NCBI GenBank assembly: GCA_944322845.1
Contig: CALUQE010000003.1
Coordinates: 1-64,000, forward strand
Length of the DNA stretch: 64,000 bases
Source of the DNA: Candidatus Gastranaerophilales bacterium
Lineage (GTDB): Bacteria; Cyanobacteriota; Vampirovibrionia; Gastranaerophilales; Gastranaerophilaceae
Direction of reading: 5' to 3'
Shown one piece after another: positions 17,325 to 25,764 of this stretch. The translations under genes and the position numbers were made by a program. The notes under the pieces are model-generated. The model saw nothing but the letters and a program-made list of their open reading frames with translations, made no database searches and was not told the DNA's origin. Positions within the stretch are counted from its first letter, which is position 1, and every line of letters starts with the position of its first letter.

Positions 17325-17339
17325 AAGCCTAACTCCTGA

Positions 17340-17552
17340 TTAACACTTGCTTTGATTTAAAGTAAAAATTAAATAGTCCAGACAGTCTATGCGCTTCTGG
17401 CTTGCATGCAACTCATTCAGAAGCCATACGCGGTGAGTTGATAGAAGCTTTACCTGTTCTTGAGTTTTTCCGGTAAGTTCAAAAAATTTAGCTATAAAAT
17501 CAGATGTGCAATTTGCATCTTTCAGGTTTTGTAAAATCTTATCATCAGTCAT
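17340..17552 (-). CDS. Small helical conserved protein in LysR-divergent operon
   Basis: The 70-residue protein is probably all-helical (ILQNLKDANCTSDFIAKFFE, then TGKTQEQVKLLSTHRVWLLN, then QKRIDCLDYLIF). The frame extends upstream to 17624, but the first 24 residues run toward the LysR promoter and look non-coding, so ATG 17552 is chosen; ATG 17570 is also possible. Neither has a strong ribosome site. Similar small proteins accompany LysR genes in Clostridia. Function unknown. Confidence 0.65.
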   Translation of the reverse strand: MTDDKILQNLKDANCTSDFIAKFFELTGKTQEQVKLLSTHRVWLLNELHASQKRIDCLDYLIFTLNQSKC

Positions 17553-17613
17553 ATTCTTATTATTTATCATTTTTAAAAAATAGCAAATACTTATATTACA
17601 TAATGAAAAATAC

Positions 17614-17642
17614 TTGACAGGCATATTTAAATAAATTATTGT
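17614..17642 (+). promoter_or_regulatory. Promoter of the LysR gene
   Basis: A perfect TTGACA (17614-17619) with a 17-base spacer leads to TATTGT (17637-17642). The ATG at 17649 falls at the expected transcription start, so this mRNA is probably leaderless. LysR proteins usually bind the intergenic region and control the divergent operon. Confidence 0.6.
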
Positions 17643-17648
17643 TATATT

Positions 17649-18551
17649 ATGGAACTCAGAGTTTTAAAATATTTTTTAACCGTAGCAAGAGAAGGCAGTA
17701 TAACCGGTGCTGCAAACTCGCTTCATCTTACCCAGCCGACACTAACGCGCCAGATTCAGGAACTTGAAAAAGAACTGGGGCAAAAGCTTCTTGTCAGAGG
17801 CAAATATAAAGTTACTCTGACCCCGGAAGGGATGATTCTAAGAAAACGGGCGCAGGAAATTGTTGATATGGTTGAAAAAACCGAAGCGGAATTTCAGGCA
17901 ATAACAGATACAATAAGCGGAGAAATTTATATAGGCGGCGGTGAGTCTGACTGTATGAAACATATTGCAAAGATTATAAAAGAAATTCAGTCTGATTATC
18001 CTGATATAAAATTTCATATCTCAAGCGGAAACGCAGAGGATGTAACCGAGAAATTGGACAAAGGGCTTCTGGATTTCGGGGTTTTGATTCAGCCGGTGGA
18101 TTTATCCAAATATGATAATTTACCGCTTCCGGATAAAGATGTCTGGGGTGTCATTATGCGAAAAAACAGCCCGCTTGCGAAAAAGAATTATATTGAACTT
18201 GAGGATTTAAAAGGCCTGCCGCTTATTAATTCAAGACAGGCAATGCGTAAAACCTCTTCAAAAAATGAATTTATCGAATGGTTTCATGGCGAATTTGAAA
18301 ATATGAATACCGTTGCAACGATTAATCTTGTATATAATGCAGCAGTAATGGTAAAAGCAGGCATAGGATATGCTATTACGCTTGATAAACTTGTTGATAC
18401 ATCTTCAGAAAGTGAGCTATGCTTCAGACCGCTTAAGCCAAGACTTGAATCCGGTCTTGATATTGTATGGAAAAAGTATCAGGTATTTTCTCCGGCAGCA
18501 AAACTGTTTCTGGACAAGCTGCACGAAAAATTCAGAAAAACCTTATATTAA
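17649..18551 (+). CDS. LysR-family transcriptional regulator
   Basis: The 300-residue protein has an N-terminal winged helix-turn-helix (GSITGAANSLHLTQPTLTRQ, then IQELEKELG) and a periplasmic-binding-like effector domain (from about residue 90, GEIYIGGGES). It is divergent from the small protein/DUF3737/hydrolase operon and most likely regulates it in response to an unknown ligand. The 3' end overlaps the convergent gene by nine bases. Confidence 0.93.
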   Translation: MELRVLKYFLTVAREGSITGAANSLHLTQPTLTRQIQELEKELGQKLLVRGKYKVTLTPEGMILRKRAQEIVDMVEKTEAEFQAITDTISGEIYIGGGESDCMKHIAKIIKEIQSDYPDIKFHISSGNAEDVTEKLDKGLLDFGVLIQPVDLSKYDNLPLPDKDVWGVIMRKNSPLAKKNYIELEDLKGLPLINSRQAMRKTSSKNEFIEWFHGEFENMNTVATINLVYNAAVMVKAGIGYAITLDKLVDTSSESELCFRPLKPRLESGLDIVWKKYQVFSPAAKLFLDKLHEKFRKTLY

Positions 18552-19661
18552 AAGTTCTGATTCCTTGATTTTCTTTATCTGCTCCTCTGTGAGATATTTA
18601 TTATAATAATTATGAAAATCAATTAATTCTGATTTTGAGTATCTGTCATAAGGATTTATGTTCAAAACTTCAGGCGGAATAGGTTTTATCAGTTTAAAAA
18701 CAGCACTGTTCCAGGCAGTTGCTCCGACAAATTCAAAATAATCCTTCAAATATCCCATCGTAACTTTTATATACGGTAAAAGATTGTACACATAATCTTG
18801 CTGGATTACGATTGATTTTCCCGGAATAAGCCTTGTAAACAGCTGCTGCATTCTGAAATTTACTTCAGGAGTTTTGCAGGCATCCAAAAACATTATCTCA
18901 ATCTTATCCGGATACTGCATTTTTAAAATATCTCCCTGAATAAAATTAACTTTATCATAATGCCCGAGGGTATTAAGATAAGAAAAAGTGATATTTGTAA
19001 AATCATTTTTAAGCGGTTTCATCCCCAGAGTATTAGTTTGAATACGATTTTCATAATTATTATTCAGATAACCGTATTCATACGCCCATATTTGTTTGGT
19101 TTTTGCAGCCTGTTTGTTGTTTTCCAATAATCCTCTCAAAAAGGCTTCCGTGCAGCCGCCATAAAATATTCCTGCGTCAAAAATTTTACCCTCACCAGTA
19201 TAATAATATTTTGCAAGGAGATATAATAAAATTTTTTCTTCCGGCGTCAGCATACTCGGAATCTTAAAAATGTCGGGATAGTTCTGCTTCGCTTTTTGTA
19301 AAAGTATTTTTAATTTAGCCGTATTATTTTTTAAGAAAAAATCTAACTTATTAATTTTTATCTGTACCAGCTCTTGAATCGGAATTATTTCAACATTTAA
19401 ACCTTTTGATAAAGTATATGCCCTTATTTCATTAATAATATTGTAATTAACAACTGCAGCGATAATAACGTCCGGCGCCAGCTTCACAATATCATCAGGA
19501 GAATAAATCCCGAAGCCGCAATAATTTTGTCCGACTTTATCCCTGTCATTATCAAATATACCTCTGCAAAAATCCAAATTCAGAAATTTCTTCGCTAAAG
19601 CGTCCTGCAGAAATTTACTTGCTCCCCATATATATACTTTTTTATTCCAAAATCGATTCAT
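18543..19661 (-). CDS. Protein with N-terminal Rossmann-like and C-terminal methyltransferase-like domains
   Basis: The 372-residue protein starts with a nucleotide-fold domain (KKVYIWGASKFLQDALAKKF; GIFDNDRDKVGQ), as found in sugar-modification proteins. A class I methyltransferase-like domain follows, of the TylF/macrocin type: FDAGIFYGGCTEAFLRGL binds cofactor and IEIMFLDACKTPEVNF matches the acidic metal site, with SIVIQQDYVY after it. A role in glycan or polysaccharide decoration is inferred. It is a single gene, convergent with LysR, with tRNA-Arg downstream of its start. Confidence 0.5.
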   Translation of the reverse strand: MNRFWNKKVYIWGASKFLQDALAKKFLNLDFCRGIFDNDRDKVGQNYCGFGIYSPDDIVKLAPDVIIAAVVNYNIINEIRAYTLSKGLNVEIIPIQELVQIKINKLDFFLKNNTAKLKILLQKAKQNYPDIFKIPSMLTPEEKILLYLLAKYYYTGEGKIFDAGIFYGGCTEAFLRGLLENNKQAAKTKQIWAYEYGYLNNNYENRIQTNTLGMKPLKNDFTNITFSYLNTLGHYDKVNFIQGDILKMQYPDKIEIMFLDACKTPEVNFRMQQLFTRLIPGKSIVIQQDYVYNLLPYIKVTMGYLKDYFEFVGATAWNSAVFKLIKPIPPEVLNINPYDRYSKSELIDFHNYYNKYLTEEQIKKIKESELLI

Positions 19662-19740
19662 AAGCCCTCTTTAAAAATTTATATAAAATAATTATATAAA
19701 ATAAAAAGAGGACTAGCAAATTGTCTATCCTCTTTTTAAC

Positions 19741-19814
19741 TACGCCCGGCGCGATTCGAACGCGCGACCCTCTGCTTAGAAGGCAGATGCTCTATCCAGC
19801 TGAGCTACGGACGC
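19741..19814 (-). tRNA. tRNA-Arg (TCT)
   Basis: The minus strand folds as a cloverleaf: acceptor GCGTCCG with CGGGCGT (two G-U pairs), D arm with AGCTCAGCTGGATAGAGC, anticodon stem TCTGC/GCAGA with loop CTTCTAA, and T arm GCGCG-TTCGAAT-CGCGC. The anticodon TCT reads AGA/AGG, the main Arg codons of this AT-rich genome. CCA is not encoded. Confidence 0.95.
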
Positions 19815-19918
19815 ATAACCGATTTATTAAATTTTCACTTCCTGCGGATTTTAGCCATTCAACATCCAATCCGTACTATTCTAAAATAACACATCAATCT
19901 TTTTTTGCAAGATATTTT

Positions 19919-21199
19919 CTAATCGCCTTTTTGAAAATATTCTATCCACATAATCAAATCAGAAATTTCATAAGGTTTAGGAAGGTACAAATCCGCTCCC
20001 GCATCAAGTATTGCGGATTTATCGTGAGTGGTGCTTGTTACAATTATTTTTGTATTCACAAAATTCATACGGGATTTCAAGTCCCTGCATATATCAAGTC
20101 CCGACATATCTTCATCACTGTCAAGAATTATTATTCCCGGCTGTTCATTAGATTCCGTATCAAGATTATCAATTAGTTCATACCCCTGTAATCCAAGAGT
20201 TGTCCGGAGCAAAAGAGAAAGCGCTTCGTCCGGTTCATTTATATAAACACTTCTGTTAACTTTTGGAACTACAACGGAATTTTCTCCCGTAAGCTTAACT
20301 CTGTCTATTGCATAATTTGAACCGCTTGGTATTTTTGCTATTTTTTTGATTGTATAAAGTTTTTCCAGAAGCGCATCCGCAGAAGAAATCAGCTCATAAT
20401 TATCAATAATTCCGCCTATTAAAACAGATACAAAATCAGCTCTCATGCCGGCTTCTCTGTCACCTTGCAGCAAGGTATATCCGCGTTTTGAATCCTGTTC
20501 GGAATAAAATTTCGGTGCTACGGTATCAAAGGCAAATGTTAAAAAAGCCGCCATTTTTTCTGCGCTGTAAGGATTTGTTACTATTACAAAATCACGTTCA
20601 TTAACCTGACCTAAAAAGTCATTTTTATCTAACGCGGATTTGGCAATTGCAACGAATGTTTGCAGCAGCTTATCTCCTGCTATATCAGAATATACGCTTT
20701 TATAGCTTTCCAAATTCTCAATACCGGCCAGAAGTACAGCCTGCTTATTATCAGAATTTAAAAGTCTTCTGAGGGCTTTTAAAACATATTTTTTATTTGG
20801 CAGAAGAGTTACGCTGTCGAGATTTGATTCAATATCACGCCTTAAATGAGCCTTAATCCTCATTTTAAACTCTTCTATATTAACCGGCTCACTCAAAAAA
20901 TCATCCGCGCCGCTGTCTAAAACTCTTATCCTGTCACTAATGTCTGCTGATTTGGAAAGAGCAATAATTGTCGGCCTTGTATTATAAGTCAGCGAACGGA
21001 TTTTTTCGCAAAAAGACGCTAATTCTTCATCAATGCTGTCTGATACTATTATCAAATCAGGTTCATTTTGACGTATGAATTCTATTGCGTCTTTAAGTGT
21101 CCGTGCCGTCAGAGCAGAAGTTTGCTCATCCTCAAGACATTTTTTATATTTGGTCGAAAGTTCCTTTCTTTTATCAATTATCAAGACATTCGAGAGCAT
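19919..21199 (-). CDS. Response regulator with two receiver domains and a degenerate GGDEF domain
   Basis: The 426-residue protein has an N-terminal receiver domain (about 1-120; phospho-acceptor region LIIVSDSIDEE), a middle domain resembling GGDEF (about 125-290), and a C-terminal receiver (about 308-424; GIIILDSDEDMSGLDICR with a clear Asp). The GGDEF signature is replaced by VNERDF, so diguanylate cyclase activity is unlikely; it may bind nucleotide or only scaffold. The start overlaps the end of the upstream kinase gene by 19 nt, pointing to a cognate pair. Confidence 0.8.
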   Translation of the reverse strand: MLSNVLIIDKRKELSTKYKKCLEDEQTSALTARTLKDAIEFIRQNEPDLIIVSDSIDEELASFCEKIRSLTYNTRPTIIALSKSADISDRIRVLDSGADDFLSEPVNIEEFKMRIKAHLRRDIESNLDSVTLLPNKKYVLKALRRLLNSDNKQAVLLAGIENLESYKSVYSDIAGDKLLQTFVAIAKSALDKNDFLGQVNERDFVIVTNPYSAEKMAAFLTFAFDTVAPKFYSEQDSKRGYTLLQGDREAGMRADFVSVLIGGIIDNYELISSADALLEKLYTIKKIAKIPSGSNYAIDRVKLTGENSVVVPKVNRSVYINEPDEALSLLLRTTLGLQGYELIDNLDTESNEQPGIIILDSDEDMSGLDICRDLKSRMNFVNTKIIVTSTTHDKSAILDAGADLYLPKPYEISDLIMWIEYFQKGD

Positions 21200-21897
21200 C
21201 TTAAAGCCTCCTCCTGATTGTAAATCGGGACTTTTACGAGAAAGGTTGTGCCTTCGCCTTCTCTGCTTTCAAATTCTATCTTGCCGTTCATTTTTTCTAC
21301 AAGCTGTTTTGTTATATAAAGCCCGAGCCCGTTACCCTGTGTAGTACTTGTAAGATGGTTTTCAAGCCGGCTGAATTTTTTAAAAATTTTTCCGTAATCT
21401 TCTTTTTTTATTCCGACACCTTCGTCTTTAACTTTTATAAGAATCAAGTTTCCGTCCGGCATTGTTGAAACTGTAACAGTTTTTCCGTTTTCGGAATACT
21501 TTGCCGCGTTATCGATGAGGTTTGTCATAATCTGTTCAAACTTGTCCTCATCAAGTCTTGAAAACGGTAAATTTGCAGCAAGTTCTAGTTTAAAATTTCT
21601 TGTTTTATACTGTTCTGTAAACATCGGTATAATTTTTTTTATAACGGAGTTTACGTCAACTTTTTTCAGTACATCGCATCCCGCATTCATTTTTGACACG
21701 GAAAGAACGTTCTCCACAAGGTGAATAAGCCTGTTTGACTGGTCTTCTATAATTTTAATAAACTTCTTTTTATTATCGTCATCAATCTTATCCCAGGAAT
21801 TAAGCAATGTTTGAGAAAACCCTCTTATACTGGTAAGAGGGGTTCTCAATTCGTGTGAAACTGTTGCAATAAATTCATCTTGCATGTTGTTCGTCAT
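21181..21897 (-). CDS. Soluble histidine kinase (HisKA-HATPase)
   Basis: The 238-residue kinase consists only of the phospho-acceptor helix domain (ATVSHELRTPLTSIRGFSQT) and the ATPase domain: N box LIDNAAKYSENG, G1 DEGVGIKKED, G2 GNGLGLYITK. No membrane segment or PAS domain is present, so its input must come through a partner. GGGAGGG upstream of the ATG is the ribosome site; it lies within a CCCTC/GAGGG hairpin that could limit translation. The downstream double-receiver protein is the likely target. Confidence 0.92.
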   Translation of the reverse strand: MTNNMQDEFIATVSHELRTPLTSIRGFSQTLLNSWDKIDDDNKKKFIKIIEDQSNRLIHLVENVLSVSKMNAGCDVLKKVDVNSVIKKIIPMFTEQYKTRNFKLELAANLPFSRLDEDKFEQIMTNLIDNAAKYSENGKTVTVSTMPDGNLILIKVKDEGVGIKKEDYGKIFKKFSRLENHLTSTTQGNGLGLYITKQLVEKMNGKIEFESREGEGTTFLVKVPIYNQEEALRCSRMS

Positions 21898-21950
21898 AAA
21901 CCCTCCCGCTGGAGAGGGAAATAAGGTTATTACCCCTTACCCCTCTGAAT

Positions 21951-22184
21951 TTACCCCTCGGTCATGAATTCTTTTTTAGCTTCTTCAATCGCTTCAGAGA
22001 GGATATCTAACTGGTCAGGTGCAAAAGTTACGCCTTTTTTTGTCGGAAGCCAGGTTGCACCGTCATCTGTTGTATAAAAAATTCTCAAATTAAAGTAGCT
22101 TTTTCCTCTGTATTCCGATATAGAAATTTGTAATTGTTCCGTATCTGTTCTCTGAATACTTGCGAGTAATTTTGAATCTGCCAT
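21951..22184 (-). CDS. PC4/p15-like single-stranded DNA-binding protein
   Basis: The 77-residue protein resembles the transcriptional coactivator p15 (PC4) domain: ISISEYRGKSYFNLRIFY, then WLPTKKGVTFAPDQLDILSE. PC4-like proteins form dimers that bind single-stranded DNA and can act in transcription or repair. An AAGGAG site precedes the ATG. It is first in an apparent operon with a kinase and a double-receiver regulator and is divergent from a hybrid kinase gene. A regulatory link is inferred from position. Confidence 0.85.
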   Translation of the reverse strand: MADSKLLASIQRTDTEQLQISISEYRGKSYFNLRIFYTTDDGATWLPTKKGVTFAPDQLDILSEAIEEAKKEFMTEG

Positions 22185-22305
22185 TTTATGCTTTCTCCTT
22201 TTACTAAAAATTTTTGTTGAGTCTAAAACAATATTATGATTATATCATAATATTTATAATTGTTAATAATTTGTCTAAACGTATTGTTTGGGGTAATATA
22301 AGATT

Positions 22306-23871
22306 ATGGATACAGGGAAGATAGTCGTAGTCGATGATGAAAAAATAGTTACTTCTGCATTCAAAACTTTATTAAAGGTGGAGGGTTTTTCTGATGCACA
22401 TTTTTTCAATAATCCCTGCGAAGCGCTGGAGTTTTTAAAAACCAATACTCCTGACCTTGTTATATCAGACTTTTTAATGCCGGAAATGAACGGATTAGAG
22501 TTTTTAAGCGAAGTAAAAAAAATGTATCCGGAAGTCAGCAAGATTTTGCTTACCGGTTATGCAGACAAAGAAAACGCGATAAGAGCCATCAACGAAGTCG
22601 GACTTTATCGTTATATTGAAAAACCGTGGGATAATGATGATTTAATTTTGAATATCAAAAACGGAATAGAAAGAAGTTATCTTTTGAGCGAGCTTAGGAA
22701 GAAAATTGCAGAGCTTGAAGATGCTAAAAAGGAATTGGAAAAATATTCCCACAATCTTGAACAAATTGTTGAAGAAAGAACCGCTGATTTAAAACAATCA
22801 AACGCGAAGCTGGAAGGAATTGTTAACTATTGCGCCGATGGGATTGTTATCATTAACGAAGACGGAATTATAGAACAGGTTAACCCTGCGTGTGAGAACC
22901 TTATAGGACTTGTCAGCAGCAAAATTATTTCATCTTCAATTGATGATTATCTGTTCTCTAAAAAGACTTTTATCTCAAAAGAACTCCATAAACATGATAG
23001 AAGAGAGCTGCTTTTGAGAGACTTTTATATTAAAAATCCTCTTAGCAATGTTGAAATTCCGGTGGAAATCAATTTTGCAAGAATAAATCCGGATGATGAT
23101 TTCAAGCGTTTTGTAGGTGTAATAAGAGATGTTACCGAGCAGAAAAAATCCGACAAATTGAGAGATGATTTTATTGCAACACTTACGCATGATTTGCGAA
23201 CCCCGCTTCTTGCAGCGATTCAAACACTTAAATTTTTCCTTGACGGAGCTCTCGGCGAATTGGACGAAAAACAGAAGGTTCTTCTCGCTACGATGCAAAA
23301 GAGCAACGAAGATTTGCTGGGGCTTGTAAATGCTCTGCTGGAAGTTTACAAATACGACGCGGAAAAATTAACATTAGCTAAAACAAACTTTAATATATAC
23401 AATCTGGTAGAACAGGTTTATCAGGAACTTTTACCGCTTGCACAGTCTAAGAATATTGATTTTACAATAGATTGCTCAAATAAAGAGTTGGAAATCAATG
23501 CAGACAGAAGCGAAATCAGGCGTGTAATCTGCAATCTTTGCGGAAATGCAATTAATTACACGCAAGAAGGCGGTAATGTTAAAATAACTCTTAAAAACGA
23601 AAGTAACGATTTAATATTTTCTGTAGCCGATAATGGCTGCGGCATACCGCAGGAGGATATTCCTAATATGTTTCAGCGTTTTTCACAGGGAACAAGCAAA
23701 AAACGTTCAACAGGAACCGGACTCGGATTATATCTTTCACGCCAGATTATTGAATCTCACGGCGGAAAAATATGGCTGGAAAGCAGCCTGAATAAAGGCA
23801 GCGAGTTTTCATTCCTGCTTACGGATACCGTTACCGGCGGAATTAAGCAATGTGAAGGAAGTTTAGTATGA
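22306..23871 (+). CDS. Hybrid histidine kinase with N-terminal receiver and PAS-like domain
   Basis: The 521-residue soluble protein runs receiver (about 1-120; Asp in LVISDFLMPEMNG), coiled coil (about 125-165), PAS-like domain (about 170-280; GIVIINEDGIIEQVNPAC, VGVIRDVTEQKK), HisKA (LTHDLRTPLLAAIQTLKFF) and HATPase (CGNAINYT, DNGCGIPQED, GTGLGLYLSRQI). Such receiver-first kinases relay or integrate signals. It has no membrane segment. The stop overlaps the start of the NarL-type regulator (ATGA), its obvious partner. Confidence 0.93.
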   Translation: MDTGKIVVVDDEKIVTSAFKTLLKVEGFSDAHFFNNPCEALEFLKTNTPDLVISDFLMPEMNGLEFLSEVKKMYPEVSKILLTGYADKENAIRAINEVGLYRYIEKPWDNDDLILNIKNGIERSYLLSELRKKIAELEDAKKELEKYSHNLEQIVEERTADLKQSNAKLEGIVNYCADGIVIINEDGIIEQVNPACENLIGLVSSKIISSSIDDYLFSKKTFISKELHKHDRRELLLRDFYIKNPLSNVEIPVEINFARINPDDDFKRFVGVIRDVTEQKKSDKLRDDFIATLTHDLRTPLLAAIQTLKFFLDGALGELDEKQKVLLATMQKSNEDLLGLVNALLEVYKYDAEKLTLAKTNFNIYNLVEQVYQELLPLAQSKNIDFTIDCSNKELEINADRSEIRRVICNLCGNAINYTQEGGNVKITLKNESNDLIFSVADNGCGIPQEDIPNMFQRFSQGTSKKRSTGTGLGLYLSRQIIESHGGKIWLESSLNKGSEFSFLLTDTVTGGIKQCEGSLV

Positions 23872-24527
23872 TTAATGTACTTTTAATTGAGGATCACGAA
23901 CTTTACCGTATGGGCCTATCAATGCTTATCGATAAGGCCGAAGGGATTGAACTATGTGCTCAGGCCGCTGACGGACTGGAGGGCATAAAAGCGGCAAGAG
24001 AAACAAATCCTGATGTTATCCTGATGGATATAGGATTGCCGAATATCGACGGAATTGAAGCAACGCAGAGAATTAAAGATTTTAACCCTGACGTTAAGAT
24101 TTTAATTTTTACCTCCAGAGACAGCGAAAATGACGTATTCGAAGCTTTCAAGGCGGGCGCAGACGGCTATATTATGAAAGGTGCAACACCGGAGCAGACT
24201 ATTTCCGCTATAAAAGCTGTGTATGAGGGAATCGGCTGGATTGATCCGAATATTGCAAGACTTGTTTTTTCAAACCTCCAAAGACCTCAAAAGCAGGTTG
24301 TAACTGCACCGGAAGTTAAAAAGTCTCCAAATTCATACGGGCTTACGGAGCGCGAACTTGATGTTCTTGAACTCATGGTTGAAGGTCTTTCAAATCCGCA
24401 GATTGCTGATAAGCTTGTTATCACAAGGGCAACTGCAAAAGCCCACGTTCATAGTATTTTGCAAAAACTTTGCGTTTCTTCAAGAACTCAGGCTACGGTT
24501 ACCGCTATGAAAGAGGGACTTGTTTAA
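23868..24527 (+). CDS. NarL/FixJ-family response regulator
   Basis: The 219-residue protein has a receiver domain (acidic LIEDHE, phospho-Asp in VILMDIGLPN, switch residues IFTSRD and GYIMKG) and a LuxR-type helix-turn-helix (LTERELDVLELMVEGLSNPQ, then IADKLVITRATAKAHV). It should bind DNA when phosphorylated by the kinase encoded just upstream, which it overlaps by 4 nt. The next gene starts within its stop codon (TAATG). Confidence 0.95.
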   Translation: MINVLLIEDHELYRMGLSMLIDKAEGIELCAQAADGLEGIKAARETNPDVILMDIGLPNIDGIEATQRIKDFNPDVKILIFTSRDSENDVFEAFKAGADGYIMKGATPEQTISAIKAVYEGIGWIDPNIARLVFSNLQRPQKQVVTAPEVKKSPNSYGLTERELDVLELMVEGLSNPQIADKLVITRATAKAHVHSILQKLCVSSRTQATVTAMKEGLV

Positions 24528-25762
24528 TGATGGAAGCCTTCGCCGGAATGATTATGGCAATGAAAGTTCACTTTCAGCAAATGAAATACCCTTTTATAAA
24601 AAGGTCTGATCATATTGTTGCGGAAACTATATACTTAAACGAAGTTGACAAAGTTGATGAAAAAGAAAAATATAAAAAGAGCAGAATGCCTGAATCCGGC
24701 TATATGACAGTTGAAGAGTATGAGGCTTTGTCGAGAGGAAAATCAAAAAAAGAAATCAATGACGATATTTTAGATAAAGCCCAGATGCCAAAAGACGAAA
24801 ATATGGTCTATATTCCGCAGAAGAAGTTTAAACTCGTAAAATACAATGACCCTGTCGGAAGTCCGGAGTTAACTCTGCCCAGAAAATTGAATTTTGACAG
24901 ACAGATTAACGCGCAGGGAATTGTGTCAGGTGATTTTACAAAACTGGTTTATCCGGCAGTTTATTATTATGCGCAGTCTGACTGCACAAGCTGCGATTTA
25001 TTTTTGATAAATCTTGATTCTTCGCTTTCCAATATTGAAAAAGTTAAAAAGGCCAATATTGTAAACAGGGAAGAAAAGCCTTTAATTTCAACATCTAAAG
25101 ATATTGACACAAAATTTATTTTCAGAACCCTCACTCCGATTGATTTTTCACCTGATAATACAAAACTTGTGGTAAAAGAAAAAGTCGGACACAGACACGA
25201 CGGAATTTGGAAAACCGATTTATGGGTATACGATTTTGAGACAAAAGAGGCAAAAAAATTACCTCAAATCAGGGATGCAATAGTCAATTACTGGGCAATG
25301 GCAGGCGGAGTGGATTTTGATGAAAAACGCTGGGATATTTATCCGATGGGGTTTGATGCGAATGATGAAAACAGGGTTGTTGTCTGCGCTTATGCATATA
25401 CGGGCGATGTGCCGAAATTTCTAGGCACATGGAGTATAGACATTTATGGAGAAAATACAAGGCTGGAAAATTTATCCGGAGCAAGCTTCCCCGTTGCAAC
25501 AGTAGGTTACAGATTAGAGCAAGAAGCGGAAGTTATACCGCCTTCAGAGGTTAAATTCGACGCAAAACAGGCTAAAGAGCAGGCAAAAGATAAAGAAAAA
25601 GCTGCTAAAGATGCCGAGAATTTTGAAAAAGATATAAAACGTCTGGAATATCAAAGAAAACTTGAGCAGATGGATATGCAGACTATGATAAAAATTCGTG
25701 AACGCCAGCAGTATATGAAAGATAATTACAAAAAAGGCGCGGACGGATTCACAGGCTCATAA
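24527..25762 (+). CDS. Uncharacterised protein with propeller-like middle region
   Basis: The 411-residue protein has no confident family. About residues 110-330 look beta-rich with TolB/WD-like phrases (IDFSPDNTKLVVKEKVG, TDLWVYDFETKEAKKL, VVVCAYAY), suggesting a beta-propeller. The last 70 residues are a charged coiled coil (KQAKEQAKDKEKAAKDAENF). No signal peptide is seen. I chose ATG 24527, which overlaps the regulator stop codon (TAATG); the frame extends upstream only as overlap. Translational coupling suggests it acts in or is controlled with the same signalling unit. Confidence 0.6.
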   Translation: MMEAFAGMIMAMKVHFQQMKYPFIKRSDHIVAETIYLNEVDKVDEKEKYKKSRMPESGYMTVEEYEALSRGKSKKEINDDILDKAQMPKDENMVYIPQKKFKLVKYNDPVGSPELTLPRKLNFDRQINAQGIVSGDFTKLVYPAVYYYAQSDCTSCDLFLINLDSSLSNIEKVKKANIVNREEKPLISTSKDIDTKFIFRTLTPIDFSPDNTKLVVKEKVGHRHDGIWKTDLWVYDFETKEAKKLPQIRDAIVNYWAMAGGVDFDEKRWDIYPMGFDANDENRVVVCAYAYTGDVPKFLGTWSIDIYGENTRLENLSGASFPVATVGYRLEQEAEVIPPSEVKFDAKQAKEQAKDKEKAAKDAENFEKDIKRLEYQRKLEQMDMQTMIKIRERQQYMKDNYKKGADGFTGS

Positions 25763-25764
25763 AA

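Noticed and set aside
20028..20246. Plus-strand open frames over the double-receiver gene
   Set aside because: Antisense to a well-supported response regulator with receiver motifs on the minus strand.
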